Source of the DNA: an uncultured Clostridia bacterium
Lineage (GTDB): Bacteria > Bacillota > Clostridia > Oscillospirales > Oscillospiraceae
Length of the DNA: 9,291 bases
Assembly (NCBI GenBank): GCA_938023775.1
Contig: CALJDB010000242.1
Coordinates: forward strand, 1-9,291
Direction of reading: 5' to 3'
Notes under the pieces: model-generated
Told to the model about the DNA's origin: nothing
The model's database searches: none
What the model saw: the letters and a program-made list of their open reading frames with translations, nothing else
Translations under genes and position numbers: made by a program
Shown here: piece after piece, positions 1 to 7,417 of the stretch
Layout: the number at the start of each line of letters is the position of its first letter
Position numbering within the stretch: the stretch's first letter is position 1

Positions 1-20
1 TCCCTGGCTGCTGCCGGGGA
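1..20 (-). terminator. Possible hairpin after the last gene, cut by the window edge
   Basis: Positions 1-8 and 13-20 can pair around a 4-base loop at 9-12. In plus-strand RNA this gives eight pairs including one G-U. In minus-strand RNA, the operon direction, one of the eight becomes a C-A mismatch. The hairpin begins nine bases after the aminotransferase stop, a plausible place for an operon terminator, but a T-run would have to lie beyond position 1 and cannot be seen. On the plus strand no T-run follows it. Confidence 0.22.
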
Positions 21-28
21 GCGATTCG

Positions 29-1219
29 TCATGTCAGGTGATACTCGTCTGCCAGTGCGCGGAAGGCTGGGATGGAGCGGGCGATGGTGTCCTTTGCGAC
101 GCAGTAGGCGAGGCGGGCGTAGCCGGGGCAGGCAAAGTCGTCGCCGGGGACGAGGAGAATATCGTGCGCCATCGCGCGGCGGCAGAAGGCGCGGGAGTCC
201 GGCTCCGGGGAGCGGAGGAAGAGGTAAAACGCGCCGTCCGGCTTCGCACAGGAAAAGCCCAGCTCCGTGAGCGCGCCGTAAATGAGATCGCGGTTTTCCG
301 CGTAAGCGGAGAGGTCCGCCGTCTTGCCGAGGCACGCCGCGGCGACGCGCTGGAACAGCGAGGACACGCAGATGTAGCCCTGCGCGCGGTAAGCCCCCGC
401 GACGGCGGTCATCACCGCGTCATGCTCCGCCGCGCGCGGCGCGAGCGCCAGAAAGCCCACGCGCTCGCCGGGCAGGGAGAGCGACTTGCTGAACGAGTAG
501 CAGTAGACCGCGTCGGCATACATCGCCGGGAGAAACGGCACCTCCGCGCCGCCGTAGACAAGCTCGCGGTAGGGCTCGTCGGCGAGGAGATAGATCGGGT
601 GCCCGTACTCGCGCTCCCGCCGCTCCAGCAGCGCGCAGACCGCGGCGAGGCTCTCGCGCGTGTAAACAACGCCGGAGGGGTTATTCGGGGAGTTTAAGAT
701 CACGAGCGCGGTGCGCGGCGTGACCGCGGACTCCAGCGCAGTGAGGTCCGGCTGGAACGAGTCCGGCAGGCAGGGCGCAACGCGCAGCGCCGCCCCGGTC
801 TGCTCGGCGAACACGCGGTATTCGGAGAAAAACGGCGCAAGCGCCACCGCCTCGTCGCCGGGGGAGAGGAGCGCGCGGGCGAGCACGGAGAGCGCCGCGG
901 AGGCGCCGTCCGTCATAAAAATGTCCTCCGCGCGGTAATCCATCGCGAACGTGCGGTTTAAGTAAGCCGCGACCGCCTCGCGCACCTCCGGGAGCCCCTG
1001 CGCGGGCGCGTAAGCGTGGAGCAGCGTGGGCGGCACGGTGTGCAGCAGGCGCTCGATCGCCTCGCCGACGCAGGGCGGCGGGTCGATGCTCGGACTGCCG
1101 ATGGAGAAGTTATAGACGTTCTCCGCGCCGATCTCCGCGGCGCGGCGCGCGCCGTAAGCCGCAATCTCGCGGATGGCGCAGCCGCTGCCGCCCCAGTCCA
1201 GAAGCCGGGGATCGGTCAT
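29..1219 (-). CDS. PLP-dependent class I/II aminotransferase, probable aromatic aminotransferase
   Basis: A 396-residue fold-type I PLP aminotransferase. Visible landmarks are GASAA (105-109, cofactor phosphate region), NSPNNPSG (176-183), DEPY (214-217, the Asp and Tyr that contact the pyridine ring), SFSKS with K245 as the Schiff-base lysine, and R369 in ARLAY, the expected substrate-carboxylate arginine. Length is normal for the family. The N-terminal half resembles the clostridial 'aspartate aminotransferase-like' subfamily (my recollection, not a search). The ATG overlaps the aroQ stop as ATGA, with AAAGGAGG at 1227-1234 seven bases upstream. As the last gene of a Phe/Tyr operon it most likely transaminates phenylpyruvate and 4-hydroxyphenylpyruvate, with glutamate or aspartate as amino donor. 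Transamination of prephenate to arogenate, or simple aspartate aminotransferase activity, cannot be excluded. Family assignment is secure; substrate is inferred from context. Confidence 0.93.
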   Translation of the reverse strand: MTDPRLLDWGGSGCAIREIAAYGARRAAEIGAENVYNFSIGSPSIDPPPCVGEAIERLLHTVPPTLLHAYAPAQGLPEVREAVAAYLNRTFAMDYRAEDIFMTDGASAALSVLARALLSPGDEAVALAPFFSEYRVFAEQTGAALRVAPCLPDSFQPDLTALESAVTPRTALVILNSPNNPSGVVYTRESLAAVCALLERREREYGHPIYLLADEPYRELVYGGAEVPFLPAMYADAVYCYSFSKSLSLPGERVGFLALAPRAAEHDAVMTAVAGAYRAQGYICVSSLFQRVAAACLGKTADLSAYAENRDLIYGALTELGFSCAKPDGAFYLFLRSPEPDSRAFCRRAMAHDILLVPGDDFACPGYARLAYCVAKDTIARSIPAFRALADEYHLT

Positions 1220-1662
1220 GCCCTCGCCTCCTTTGCAAGATAGTCCTTCAGATACAAGATCGCCTGCCGGTAGCCCTCGAAGCCGAGCCCGATGATGCTT
1301 TTGACGCAGGCGAGCCCCGCGTAGGACACATGGCGGAACGGCTCGCGCGCGTTGACGTCCGAGAGGTGGACCTCCACGGCGGGGGTGGCGACCGCCTTCA
1401 GCGCGTCCAAGATGGCGACGGACGTGTGGGTATAGGCGGCGGGGTTGATGACGATGCCGTCGAAGACGCCGTAAGCCGCCTGAATGCGGTCCACGATCGC
1501 GCCCTCGTGGTTGGACTGGAAGAGCTCGCCTTCCGCGCCCGCCTCGGCGCAGGCGTCCAGCACAAAGCGGCAGAGCGCGGCGTAGTCCTGCTTTCCGTAA
1601 ATTTCCGGCTCGCGCAGACCGAGCAGGTTTAAGTTCGGACCGTTGATGATGAGAAGCTTCAT
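1216..1662 (-). CDS. aroQ: Type II 3-dehydroquinate dehydratase
   Basis: Catalyses the third shikimate-pathway step, dehydrating 3-dehydroquinate to 3-dehydroshikimate. The 148-residue length is typical of the small dodecameric type II enzymes, which are unrelated to the Schiff-base type I enzyme (AroD). The N-terminal signature NGPNLNLLG (7-15) is complete. R17 and Y22 match the catalytic arginine and tyrosine of the flexible lid loop. FQSNHEG (48-54), NPAAYTHTS (73-81) and EVHLSDV (97-103, with H99 as the catalytic histidine) follow, then R106 and R110. The start overlaps the aroE-aroK stop as ATGA, and GGAGG at 1670-1674 lies seven bases upstream. Its own stop overlaps the aminotransferase start, so it is probably translationally coupled on both sides. 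Nothing is missing or unusual. Confidence 0.98.
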   Translation of the reverse strand: MKLLIINGPNLNLLGLREPEIYGKQDYAALCRFVLDACAEAGAEGELFQSNHEGAIVDRIQAAYGVFDGIVINPAAYTHTSVAILDALKAVATPAVEVHLSDVNAREPFRHVSYAGLACVKSIIGLGFEGYRQAILYLKDYLAKEARA

Positions 1663-2885
1663 TCTATCGCCTCCAGAATTTGCGCCGCGGTGGACTCCAC
1701 CGCGCCGTTATTGTCGATGCTGCGGTCGGCGAAGGCGCGGTAGAGCGCCTCGCGCTCGCGCGATAAGTCCGCGAGATCGCGGCTCTGGGAAATGGGTCTG
1801 CCCGCGGTCGGAAGCTTTTCGATGTCCCGCCGCAGCCAGAAAATTCTGCCGTTCTGGTGGAGCAGCGGATAGTTTTCCCGCCGCGTCACGCAGCCGCCGC
1901 CCGTCGCGAGGATGACGCCGGAACGCTTGCCGAGTTCCGCGAGCGCCGCGGTCTCCAGCGCGCGGAACGCCGCCTCGCCGCCCTCGGCGAAGATCTCCGG
2001 GATCGAGCGCCCCGCGGCGCGCTCCACCGCCTCGTCGCTGTCCAGCACGGGGCGTCCGAGCGCTTCGCCCAGCGCGGCGGCGACCGTCGTCTTGCCGCAG
2101 CCCGGCATGCCGATGAGGATGATGTTCTCCATCTCGCGCGAGAGCATCGCGCAGACGCGCTCCGTCTCCGCGTCGTCGATGGCTTTGTCCAGAAAAAGCT
2201 CCGCCGCGCGTTTGCCCTGTGCCGCGAGCATATAGAGCCCGCCCGCGCAGGGAATGCCGCGCGCCTCCGCCTGAAGCAGCAGCGCCGTGCGCGCCGGGTT
2301 ATAAACCACGTCCAGCACACCGGCGCAGCGCGGGAAGCGCTCAAGGTCCACGGGCGACGCGCCGTTGCCGGGGAACATGCCGACCGGCGTGGCGTTCACG
2401 ATGAGCTCCGCGTCCGCGTGGCGGTCCAGATTTTCATAGTTATCCGGTCCGGAGCGGGAGATGACGGTCACGTCCGCCGCGCCGAGCTGCCGCAGCACGG
2501 CGCAGACCGTCGCGGAGGCGCCGCCACTGCCGAGGACGAGCGCCTTTTTGCCCGCCGGGTCGATTCCGCTGCGGCGAACGAGCCCGGCGAAGCCGTAAGC
2601 GTCCGTGTTGTCGCCAAGCAGCGTGCCGTCCGGGCGGCGGAGCAGCACGTTCACGCTGCCGAGCTCCGCCGCGATGGGCGAGAGCGCGGCGCAGTAGGGG
2701 ATGACCGCCTTTTTGTAGGGGATGGTGACGTTCAGCCCGTCAAATTCGCGCCGGGTGAGAAAAGCGTCCAGCTCCTCCCGCGGGACCTCATAGAGCCGGT
2801 AGTCATAGTCCGCGAGGGCGGCGTGGATGGCGGGGGAGTAGCTGTGTCCAAGCCGCTCGCCGAGCAGACCGTAGCTGCCGCCCAT
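1659..2885 (-). CDS. aroE-aroK: Bifunctional shikimate dehydrogenase / shikimate kinase fusion
   Basis: One 408-residue polypeptide carries two consecutive enzymes. Residues 1 to about 248 are AroE, which reduces 3-dehydroshikimate to shikimate with NADPH: GHSYSP (13-18, substrate serines S15 and S17), NVTIPYKK with catalytic K58, SVN (77-79), GDNTD with catalytic D95, GSGGAS nucleotide loop (119-124), SRS (143-145) and NATPVGM (164-170). From about 252 to 408 is AroK, which phosphorylates shikimate with ATP: Walker A GMPGCGKT (259-266), DSD (282-284), FR (R308), GGG (329-331) and RP in the lid (363-364). Both active sites look complete. An in-frame Met at 252 sits where a free AroK would start but has no Shine-Dalgarno before it, so I read this as a true fusion. 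GAGGTG at 2893-2898 precedes the ATG; the gap after pheA is one base. Confidence 0.96.
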   Translation of the reverse strand: MGGSYGLLGERLGHSYSPAIHAALADYDYRLYEVPREELDAFLTRREFDGLNVTIPYKKAVIPYCAALSPIAAELGSVNVLLRRPDGTLLGDNTDAYGFAGLVRRSGIDPAGKKALVLGSGGASATVCAVLRQLGAADVTVISRSGPDNYENLDRHADAELIVNATPVGMFPGNGASPVDLERFPRCAGVLDVVYNPARTALLLQAEARGIPCAGGLYMLAAQGKRAAELFLDKAIDDAETERVCAMLSREMENIILIGMPGCGKTTVAAALGEALGRPVLDSDEAVERAAGRSIPEIFAEGGEAAFRALETAALAELGKRSGVILATGGGCVTRRENYPLLHQNGRIFWLRRDIEKLPTAGRPISQSRDLADLSREREALYRAFADRSIDNNGAVESTAAQILEAIE

Positions 2886-2886
2886 G

Positions 2887-4029
2887 TCAGAGCACCTCGC
2901 TGTAGCTGCCGAGATAGTGGAACTCCTCGCAGAGCCCCGGAAGCTCGCCCATCAGCTGCCGGAAGCCGGGGGAATAGACCGGCGCGTCGAGGTCGAAATA
3001 GAACATAAACTCAAAGTTGCGCTCCGGCAGCGGGCGGCTTTCGAGCTTATTCAGGTTGATGCCGAGCGCATAGAAGCGGGAGAGCACCTTATAGAGCGAG
3101 CCGGGGCGGTGGGGCAGCACCATCATAAGGCTGGTGCGGTCCGCGCCCGGATAAATTTCGAGGTTTTTCGCGATGCAGATGAAGCGCGTGAAGTTGTTGC
3201 CCTGATCCTGCACGTCCGCGGCGAGGCACTGAAGTCCGTAAAGCTCCGCGCAGGAGCGGGAGGAGAGCGCCGCGACGTCCGTCCGCCCGGATTCGGCGAC
3301 GCGCTTGGCGGCTGCCGCCGTGTTCTCGCAGCGCACGACCGTGACGCCGGGGAGCGACTGCAAAAAGCCGGAGCACTGGGCGATCGCCTGCTCGTGGGAG
3401 TAAATCTCCCTGATATCGCCGAGCGCCGCCCCCGGCGCGGCGAGCAGATTGTGGTCCACCTTCAGCCGCACGGAGCGCACAATGCGGAAATCGTGGCGCA
3501 TCATCAGATCGTAGACCGCGTTGACGGAGCCGGCGGTGGAGTTTTCGAGCGGGATGACGCCGTAGCGGCAGAGCCCCTTTTCGATGGCGGAGAACACCGC
3601 CTCGAAGGAGGAGAAATAAAAGATGTTCGCGAGCCGGAACAGCCGGTCGCAGGCGAGCTGGGAGTAAGCGCCCTCCACGCCCTGACAGGCGACGGCGGCG
3701 CTTTCGGGGAAGAGCTGCGGCGTCTCGGCAATGGCGTCCGCGATCTGCTGCGTCAGCTCTGTGCGGACGCCGAGAATGCGGTTTTGATAGCCGCGGCTGA
3801 GCTCAAAGAGCAGGGAGTAGAGGCTGACGGCGTAGTCCCGCAGCGCCTCCGGCGCCATTTCCGCAACGTCCAGCAGCTTCTGCCGCTCGCGGCTGGGGTC
3901 CAGAACCGGCAGGGCGTTTTCCTTTTTGTATTCCGCGATGGCGGCGGCAACGTCCATGCGCCGGGCGAAAAGTTCCAGAAGCTGCGCGTCGATGCCGTCG
4001 ATCTCGCGGCGGTAGTCGTTGAGGTCCAT
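2887..4029 (-). CDS. pheA: P-protein: chorismate mutase / prephenate dehydratase with ACT domain
   Basis: A 380-residue bifunctional enzyme taking chorismate through prephenate to phenylpyruvate. Residues 1 to about 85 form an AroQ-class helical chorismate mutase. By hand alignment to E. coli PheA the active-site set is intact: R7, R24, K35, D44, R47, E48, S78 and Q82. Residues about 110-290 are prephenate dehydratase, with GVEGAYS (117-123), LENS (161-164), SHEQA (211-215) and the catalytic NFTRF (279-283). The remainder is an ACT domain with PGSLYKVL (309-316) and ESRP (330-333), the motifs that bind phenylalanine in the family, so feedback inhibition by Phe is expected. AAAGGAG at 4040-4046 lies within the last aroC codons, ten bases before the ATG. 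The mutase also supplies prephenate to TyrA, since no other mutase is visible here. Confidence 0.98.
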   Translation of the reverse strand: MDLNDYRREIDGIDAQLLELFARRMDVAAAIAEYKKENALPVLDPSRERQKLLDVAEMAPEALRDYAVSLYSLLFELSRGYQNRILGVRTELTQQIADAIAETPQLFPESAAVACQGVEGAYSQLACDRLFRLANIFYFSSFEAVFSAIEKGLCRYGVIPLENSTAGSVNAVYDLMMRHDFRIVRSVRLKVDHNLLAAPGAALGDIREIYSHEQAIAQCSGFLQSLPGVTVVRCENTAAAAKRVAESGRTDVAALSSRSCAELYGLQCLAADVQDQGNNFTRFICIAKNLEIYPGADRTSLMMVLPHRPGSLYKVLSRFYALGINLNKLESRPLPERNFEFMFYFDLDAPVYSPGFRQLMGELPGLCEEFHYLGSYSEVL

Positions 4030-4035
4030 TTTTCG

Positions 4036-5106
4036 TTATCTCCTTTCTTTTCTGCGCGCGAGCAGCGCGTCATAAACGGCGATCGCCGCCGCGGCTTCGA
4101 TACAGGGAACGGCGCGGGGGACGATGCAGGGGTCGTGGCGGCCTGTGATGCAGATTTCCGCGTTCTCCAGCGTGTCCAGATCGACCGTGCGCTGGGCGCG
4201 GGCGATGGAGGGCGTCGGCTTGACCGCCGCCCGGAACCAAAGCGGCATGCCGTCCGTAATGCCGCCTAAAATGCCGCCGCAGCGGTTCGTTTCCGTGACG
4301 ATTTTGCCGTTCTCGACGGCGAAGGCGTCGTTATTCTCGCTGCCGCGCAGCGCGGCGGCGGCGAAGCCCGCGCCGAACTCAATGCCCTTGACGGCGGGAA
4401 TGCCGAACACGGCGGCGGCAATGCGGTTTTCCATGCCGCCGAACATCGGGTCGCCGAGCCCGGCGGGAAGCCCCAGCACGGCGCACTCGATGATGCCGCC
4501 GACGCTGTCGCCCTCCGCGCGCGCCGCGGCGATAGCGGCGCGCATCTGCTCGCCCCGCGCGTCGCTGACGGTGGGGAAGGGCTTATTCGCGGTGGAGTCC
4601 GTCAGCGCGCCCTCGTCGGCGACGTCGGCGATGGCGGCGATGCGGCTGATGACCGCAATGCCCTCGCGCGACAAAAGCTGGAGGCAGATCCCGCCCGCGA
4701 TGCAGAGCGGTGCGGTGAGCCTGCCGGAAAAGTGCCCGCCCCCGGCGGCGTCCTGCGCGCCGGAATACTTCACCTCCGCGGTGTAATCCGCATGCCCCGG
4801 CCGCGGGCGGCGGCGCAGCGCGGCGTAGTCGCCGGAGCGGGTGTTCGTGTTGCGGATGACCGCTGTGAGCGGCGCGCCGCAGGTGACGCCGTTTTGGAGC
4901 CCGCAGAGGATCTCCGGCTTATCCTCCTCGCGCCGCGGGGTGGACCAGTCATTCTGCCCCGGCGCGCGGCGGTCCAGAAAGCGCTGGAGCGCGGCGAGAT
5001 CCACCGGCTCCCCGGCGGGGATGCCCTCCATCGTAACGCCGACGGCGGGCGCGTGGGACTGACCGAAAACGGTGATGCGCAGGTTTTCTCCGTAGCTGCT
5101 GCTCAT
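4036..5106 (-). CDS. aroC: Chorismate synthase
   Basis: Last common-pathway step: trans-elimination of phosphate from EPSP to give chorismate, needing reduced FMN. The 356-residue protein has the family blocks in order: FGQSH with H18 (14-18), RSGDY (90-94), RPGHADYT with H105 (102-109), GGGHFSGR (122-129), DSVGG (200-204), KGIEFGAGF (240-248), NRCGGILGGITDG (274-286) and RHDPC (323-327). The frame stays open 21 codons further upstream to 5169, but the ATG at 5106 is preferred. It forms the ATGA overlap with aroA, has GGGAGG six bases upstream, and gives the usual MSSxxG N-terminus just before the first conserved block. GQSHA replaces the commoner GESHG, keeping the histidine. This is the only gene of the nine ending in TAA; its final codons double as the pheA ribosome binding site. 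Confidence 0.98.
   Translation of the reverse strand: MSSSYGENLRITVFGQSHAPAVGVTMEGIPAGEPVDLAALQRFLDRRAPGQNDWSTPRREEDKPEILCGLQNGVTCGAPLTAVIRNTNTRSGDYAALRRRPRPGHADYTAEVKYSGAQDAAGGGHFSGRLTAPLCIAGGICLQLLSREGIAVISRIAAIADVADEGALTDSTANKPFPTVSDARGEQMRAAIAAARAEGDSVGGIIECAVLGLPAGLGDPMFGGMENRIAAAVFGIPAVKGIEFGAGFAAAALRGSENNDAFAVENGKIVTETNRCGGILGGITDGMPLWFRAAVKPTPSIARAQRTVDLDTLENAEICITGRHDPCIVPRAVPCIEAAAAIAVYDALLARRKERR
4040..4046 (-). promoter_or_regulatory. Ribosome binding site of pheA embedded in the aroC stop region
   Basis: AAAGGAG on the minus strand forms the last two sense codons of aroC, followed at once by its TAA. Spacing to the pheA ATG is ten bases, the longest in the operon. This junction has a 6-base gap rather than an overlap. 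Confidence 0.8.
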
Positions 5107-6362
5107 GCCGAGCCTCCCTTCAATTGCTGAAAATCGTCCCAGAAGCGGGGGTAGGATTTCGCGGCGCACTCGCTGTCCGGGATCGTAACGGGCGCAGTGC
5201 TGACCGTCGCGGCGACGGCGGCTGCCATCGCGATGCGGTGGTCGCGCCAGGGGTCGGCGACCCCGCCGGTGAGCGCGTCTCGCCCTTCGATGACGAGCCC
5301 GCTTTCGAGCTCCGTGACGCGCCCGCCGAGGGCGCGGAGCAGCGCGGCGGTGCTCTTCAGCCGGTCGGACTCCTTCAGGCGGAGCCGCCCGGCGTTTTCA
5401 ATGCGCGTTACGCCCGCGGAAACGGCGGCGACGACGCTGAGGACCGGGATGAGGTCCGGGATGGGTCCGGCGTCGATCGTGACGCCGCGGAGTGCGCCGC
5501 GCCGGACGGTAACGGCGTCCGCCGCCGTCTCGATCTCCGCGCCGAAGGCGCACAGGACATCCAGCACGGCGCGGTCGCCCTGCGCAGAGGAGAGCGAGAG
5601 CCCGCGGACCGTCACGCCCTGCGGCGAGAGCGCCCCGGCGCAGAGAAAAAACGCCGCGCCGGACCAGTCGCCCTCCACGCGCATTTCCGCCGGGAGGCGG
5701 CAGACCTGCCCGCCGGGGATGCGCCACGTCTGACCCTGCTTTTCAAAGTCAATGCCCGCCGCGCGCAGCGCCGCTTCCGTCATGGCGACGTAACCGGCGG
5801 ACTCCAGCGGTCCCGTGACGGTCAGAACGCTGTCGCCGTCCAAGCGCGGGAGCGCCATCAAAAGTCCGGAAATATACTGCGAAGAGACGTTGCCGGGGAG
5901 CGAAAACGCCCCCGGCGTGAGCCGCCCGGCGCAGTGCAGGAGCGCGCCGTCGCGCTCGATGCGCATTCCGTGTTCGCGCAGCACCGCGTCCAGCGGCGCG
6001 AGGGGCCGCTCCGGGAGCCTGCCCTGCATTTCAAAAACCGCCCGCGCGCCCAGCGCGCCGACGAGCGGCAGCAGAAAGCGCAGCGTGGAGCCGCTCTCCC
6101 CGCAGGGGAGACGGGCTTCATCGTGGGGAATAACATCACATGGCTTTACGGAAAAGTGCTCCGGCGTATTTTCCCGGATGTCAGCCCCCAGCGCCCTCAG
6201 GCACGCCGCGGTCGCCAGAATATCCGCGGAAGCGCCGCCGCAGAGGAGCTCGACCGGAGAACCCCCCAGCGCGGCGCAGATGAGCAGGCGGTGCGCCTCG
6301 GATTTCGACGCCGGAACGGTCACGCAGCCGCTCCGCGCGCCGGGCGCGAGTGTTATTGTCAT
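5103..6362 (-). CDS. aroA: EPSP synthase (3-phosphoshikimate 1-carboxyvinyltransferase)
   Basis: Transfers the enolpyruvyl group of PEP to shikimate-3-phosphate. The 419-residue protein shows the two-domain EPSP synthase pattern: PASKSEAHR (17-25, with K20 and R25), CGESGSTLRF (87-96), ERPLAPLDA (118-126), SSQYISGLLMALP (160-172), DWSGAAFFL (232-240), PDLIP with catalytic D303, RLKESDRLK (328-336) and DHRIAMA (374-380). The same frame is open back to 6671, which would add 103 Arg/Gly-rich residues. That extension is the shadow of aroB and is rejected. The ATG at 6362 overlaps the aroB stop and has GGAGGT five bases upstream. The inhibitor-site loop reads ESGSTLRF where E. coli has NAGTAMRP, so the residue matching E. 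coli P101 is Phe. Confidence 0.98.
   Translation of the reverse strand: MTITLAPGARSGCVTVPASKSEAHRLLICAALGGSPVELLCGGASADILATAACLRALGADIRENTPEHFSVKPCDVIPHDEARLPCGESGSTLRFLLPLVGALGARAVFEMQGRLPERPLAPLDAVLREHGMRIERDGALLHCAGRLTPGAFSLPGNVSSQYISGLLMALPRLDGDSVLTVTGPLESAGYVAMTEAALRAAGIDFEKQGQTWRIPGGQVCRLPAEMRVEGDWSGAAFFLCAGALSPQGVTVRGLSLSSAQGDRAVLDVLCAFGAEIETAADAVTVRRGALRGVTIDAGPIPDLIPVLSVVAAVSAGVTRIENAGRLRLKESDRLKSTAALLRALGGRVTELESGLVIEGRDALTGGVADPWRDHRIAMAAAVAATVSTAPVTIPDSECAAKSYPRFWDDFQQLKGGSA
5113..5118 (-). promoter_or_regulatory. Ribosome binding site deciding the aroC start
   Basis: GGGAGG on the minus strand, six bases before the ATG at 5106. It selects this start over a 21-codon upstream extension. 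It lies inside the last codons of aroA. Confidence 0.85.
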
Positions 6363-7417
6363 GCCGCACCTCCGTCCCGCAGCCAGTCGGCGAGCTCCGC
6401 CGCCGGGACCGGCAGGATGCGGCAGCTGCCGACCGCCTCCGGCACGATGAGATTCACCGCGCCGCCCGCGCGCTTTTTGTCCGTCATCGCCGCGGCGGCG
6501 AGCGCGTCCGCGGGGTAATCGGTCCCGGTCGGGAGATCGTATTCCTTTAAGATATCCAGCAGCGCGTCCAGCGTCTCCGGGGCGCAGAGCCCGCGCTTCA
6601 CCGCCGCACGGGTGACGAGCGCCATCCCGGCGGCGACGGCGCAGCCGTGGGGTACGGCAAGACCGCTGCACGCCTCGATCGCGTGACCGAAGGTGTGGCC
6701 GAGGTTCAGCTTCTGCCGCGCCCCGGTGTCGAATTCGTCCGCCGCGACCACGCGGCGCTTATACTCCACGCAGGCGGCGATGACGGTCTCCAGCTGGTCC
6801 CGCACCGGCGTCCGGCGCAGGGAAGAGAAAAACGCGGCGTCGTAGAGCATCCCGTATTTGATGACCTCGCCGCAGCCGCAGCGGTATTCGCGCTCCGGGA
6901 GCGTGGCGAGCGTGTCGATGTCGCAGAGGACGAGACCCGGCTGGTAAAAGCAGCCAGCCTGATTTTTCCCGGTCGGCAGGTCGATGGCGGTCTTGCCGCC
7001 GACGGAGGAGTCCACCGCGGCGAGCAGCGTCGTCGGCACCTGAACGAAGCCGACGCCGCGCTGATAAGTCGCCGCGGCAAAGCCCGCAAGGTCGCCCACG
7101 ACGCCGCCGCCGAGCGCGACGACCGTGTCGCTGCGCGTCAGACCGCTCTCGCCGAGAAAGGCGAGCAGCGCACCGTAATGGGCAAGGTCCTTGCTCGTTT
7201 CCCCGGCTGGGACGGCGTGGGTGACGACGCGGAAGCCCGCTTTTTTAAGGCTTTCGCAAAGCCGCGCGCCGTAAAGCGGGAGGACGTTCGTGTCGGAAAT
7301 GACGGCGGCAGTGCGCCCGGCGGAGGCGGCGGCGATGCGCGCCCCGGCTTCGTCCAGCAGTCCGCGGCGGATCAGAACGTCGTAGCTCCGCGAGGCGTTA
7401 ATGCGGATCGCGGTCAT
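6359..7417 (-). CDS. aroB: 3-dehydroquinate synthase
   Basis: Second pathway step: converts DAHP to 3-dehydroquinate, using NAD+ and a divalent metal. The 352 residues match the usual length. Motifs are SDTN (41-44), PAGETSK (70-76), GGGVVGDLAGF (103-113, nucleotide loop), PTTLLAAVDSSVGGKTAID (128-146), CGEVIKYG (182-189), LNLGHTFGHA (237-246) and PHG (256-258). By comparison with characterised enzymes the metal ligands should be E184, H241 and H257, all present. The frame extends upstream to 7600, but those 61 residues are tyrA read out of frame. The chosen ATG at 7417 makes the ATGA overlap with the tyrA stop and has GGAGGT nine bases upstream. It directly precedes aroA in the same coupled arrangement. 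Confidence 0.98.
   Translation of the reverse strand: MTAIRINASRSYDVLIRRGLLDEAGARIAAASAGRTAAVISDTNVLPLYGARLCESLKKAGFRVVTHAVPAGETSKDLAHYGALLAFLGESGLTRSDTVVALGGGVVGDLAGFAAATYQRGVGFVQVPTTLLAAVDSSVGGKTAIDLPTGKNQAGCFYQPGLVLCDIDTLATLPEREYRCGCGEVIKYGMLYDAAFFSSLRRTPVRDQLETVIAACVEYKRRVVAADEFDTGARQKLNLGHTFGHAIEACSGLAVPHGCAVAAGMALVTRAAVKRGLCAPETLDALLDILKEYDLPTGTDYPADALAAAAMTDKKRAGGAVNLIVPEAVGSCRILPVPAAELADWLRDGGAA
6368..6373 (-). promoter_or_regulatory. Ribosome binding site deciding the aroA start
   Basis: GGAGGT on the minus strand, five bases before the ATG at 6362. It selects this start over a frame that stays open for 103 codons further upstream. It lies inside the 3' end of aroB. Confidence 0.85.

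Noticed and set aside
1659..2132. A separately translated shikimate kinase starting at the internal Met 252 of the fusion
   Set aside because: No Shine-Dalgarno precedes that ATG, and the frame runs unbroken from the dehydrogenase, unlike every other gene junction in the operon.
2884..4269. A 461-codon plus-strand open frame opposite pheA and the end of aroC, and similar frames opposite the other genes
   Set aside because: It is codon-registered with the genuine minus-strand genes, is rich in Arg, Ala, Gly, Val and Asp, has no recognisable motif and crosses a gene boundary. The minus-strand proteins have complete catalytic signatures.
6363..6671. An upstream extension of aroA giving a 522-residue protein
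   Set aside because: The extra 103 residues are aroB read in another frame. The ATG at 6362 has a GGAGGT site and gives the normal EPSP synthase N-terminus.
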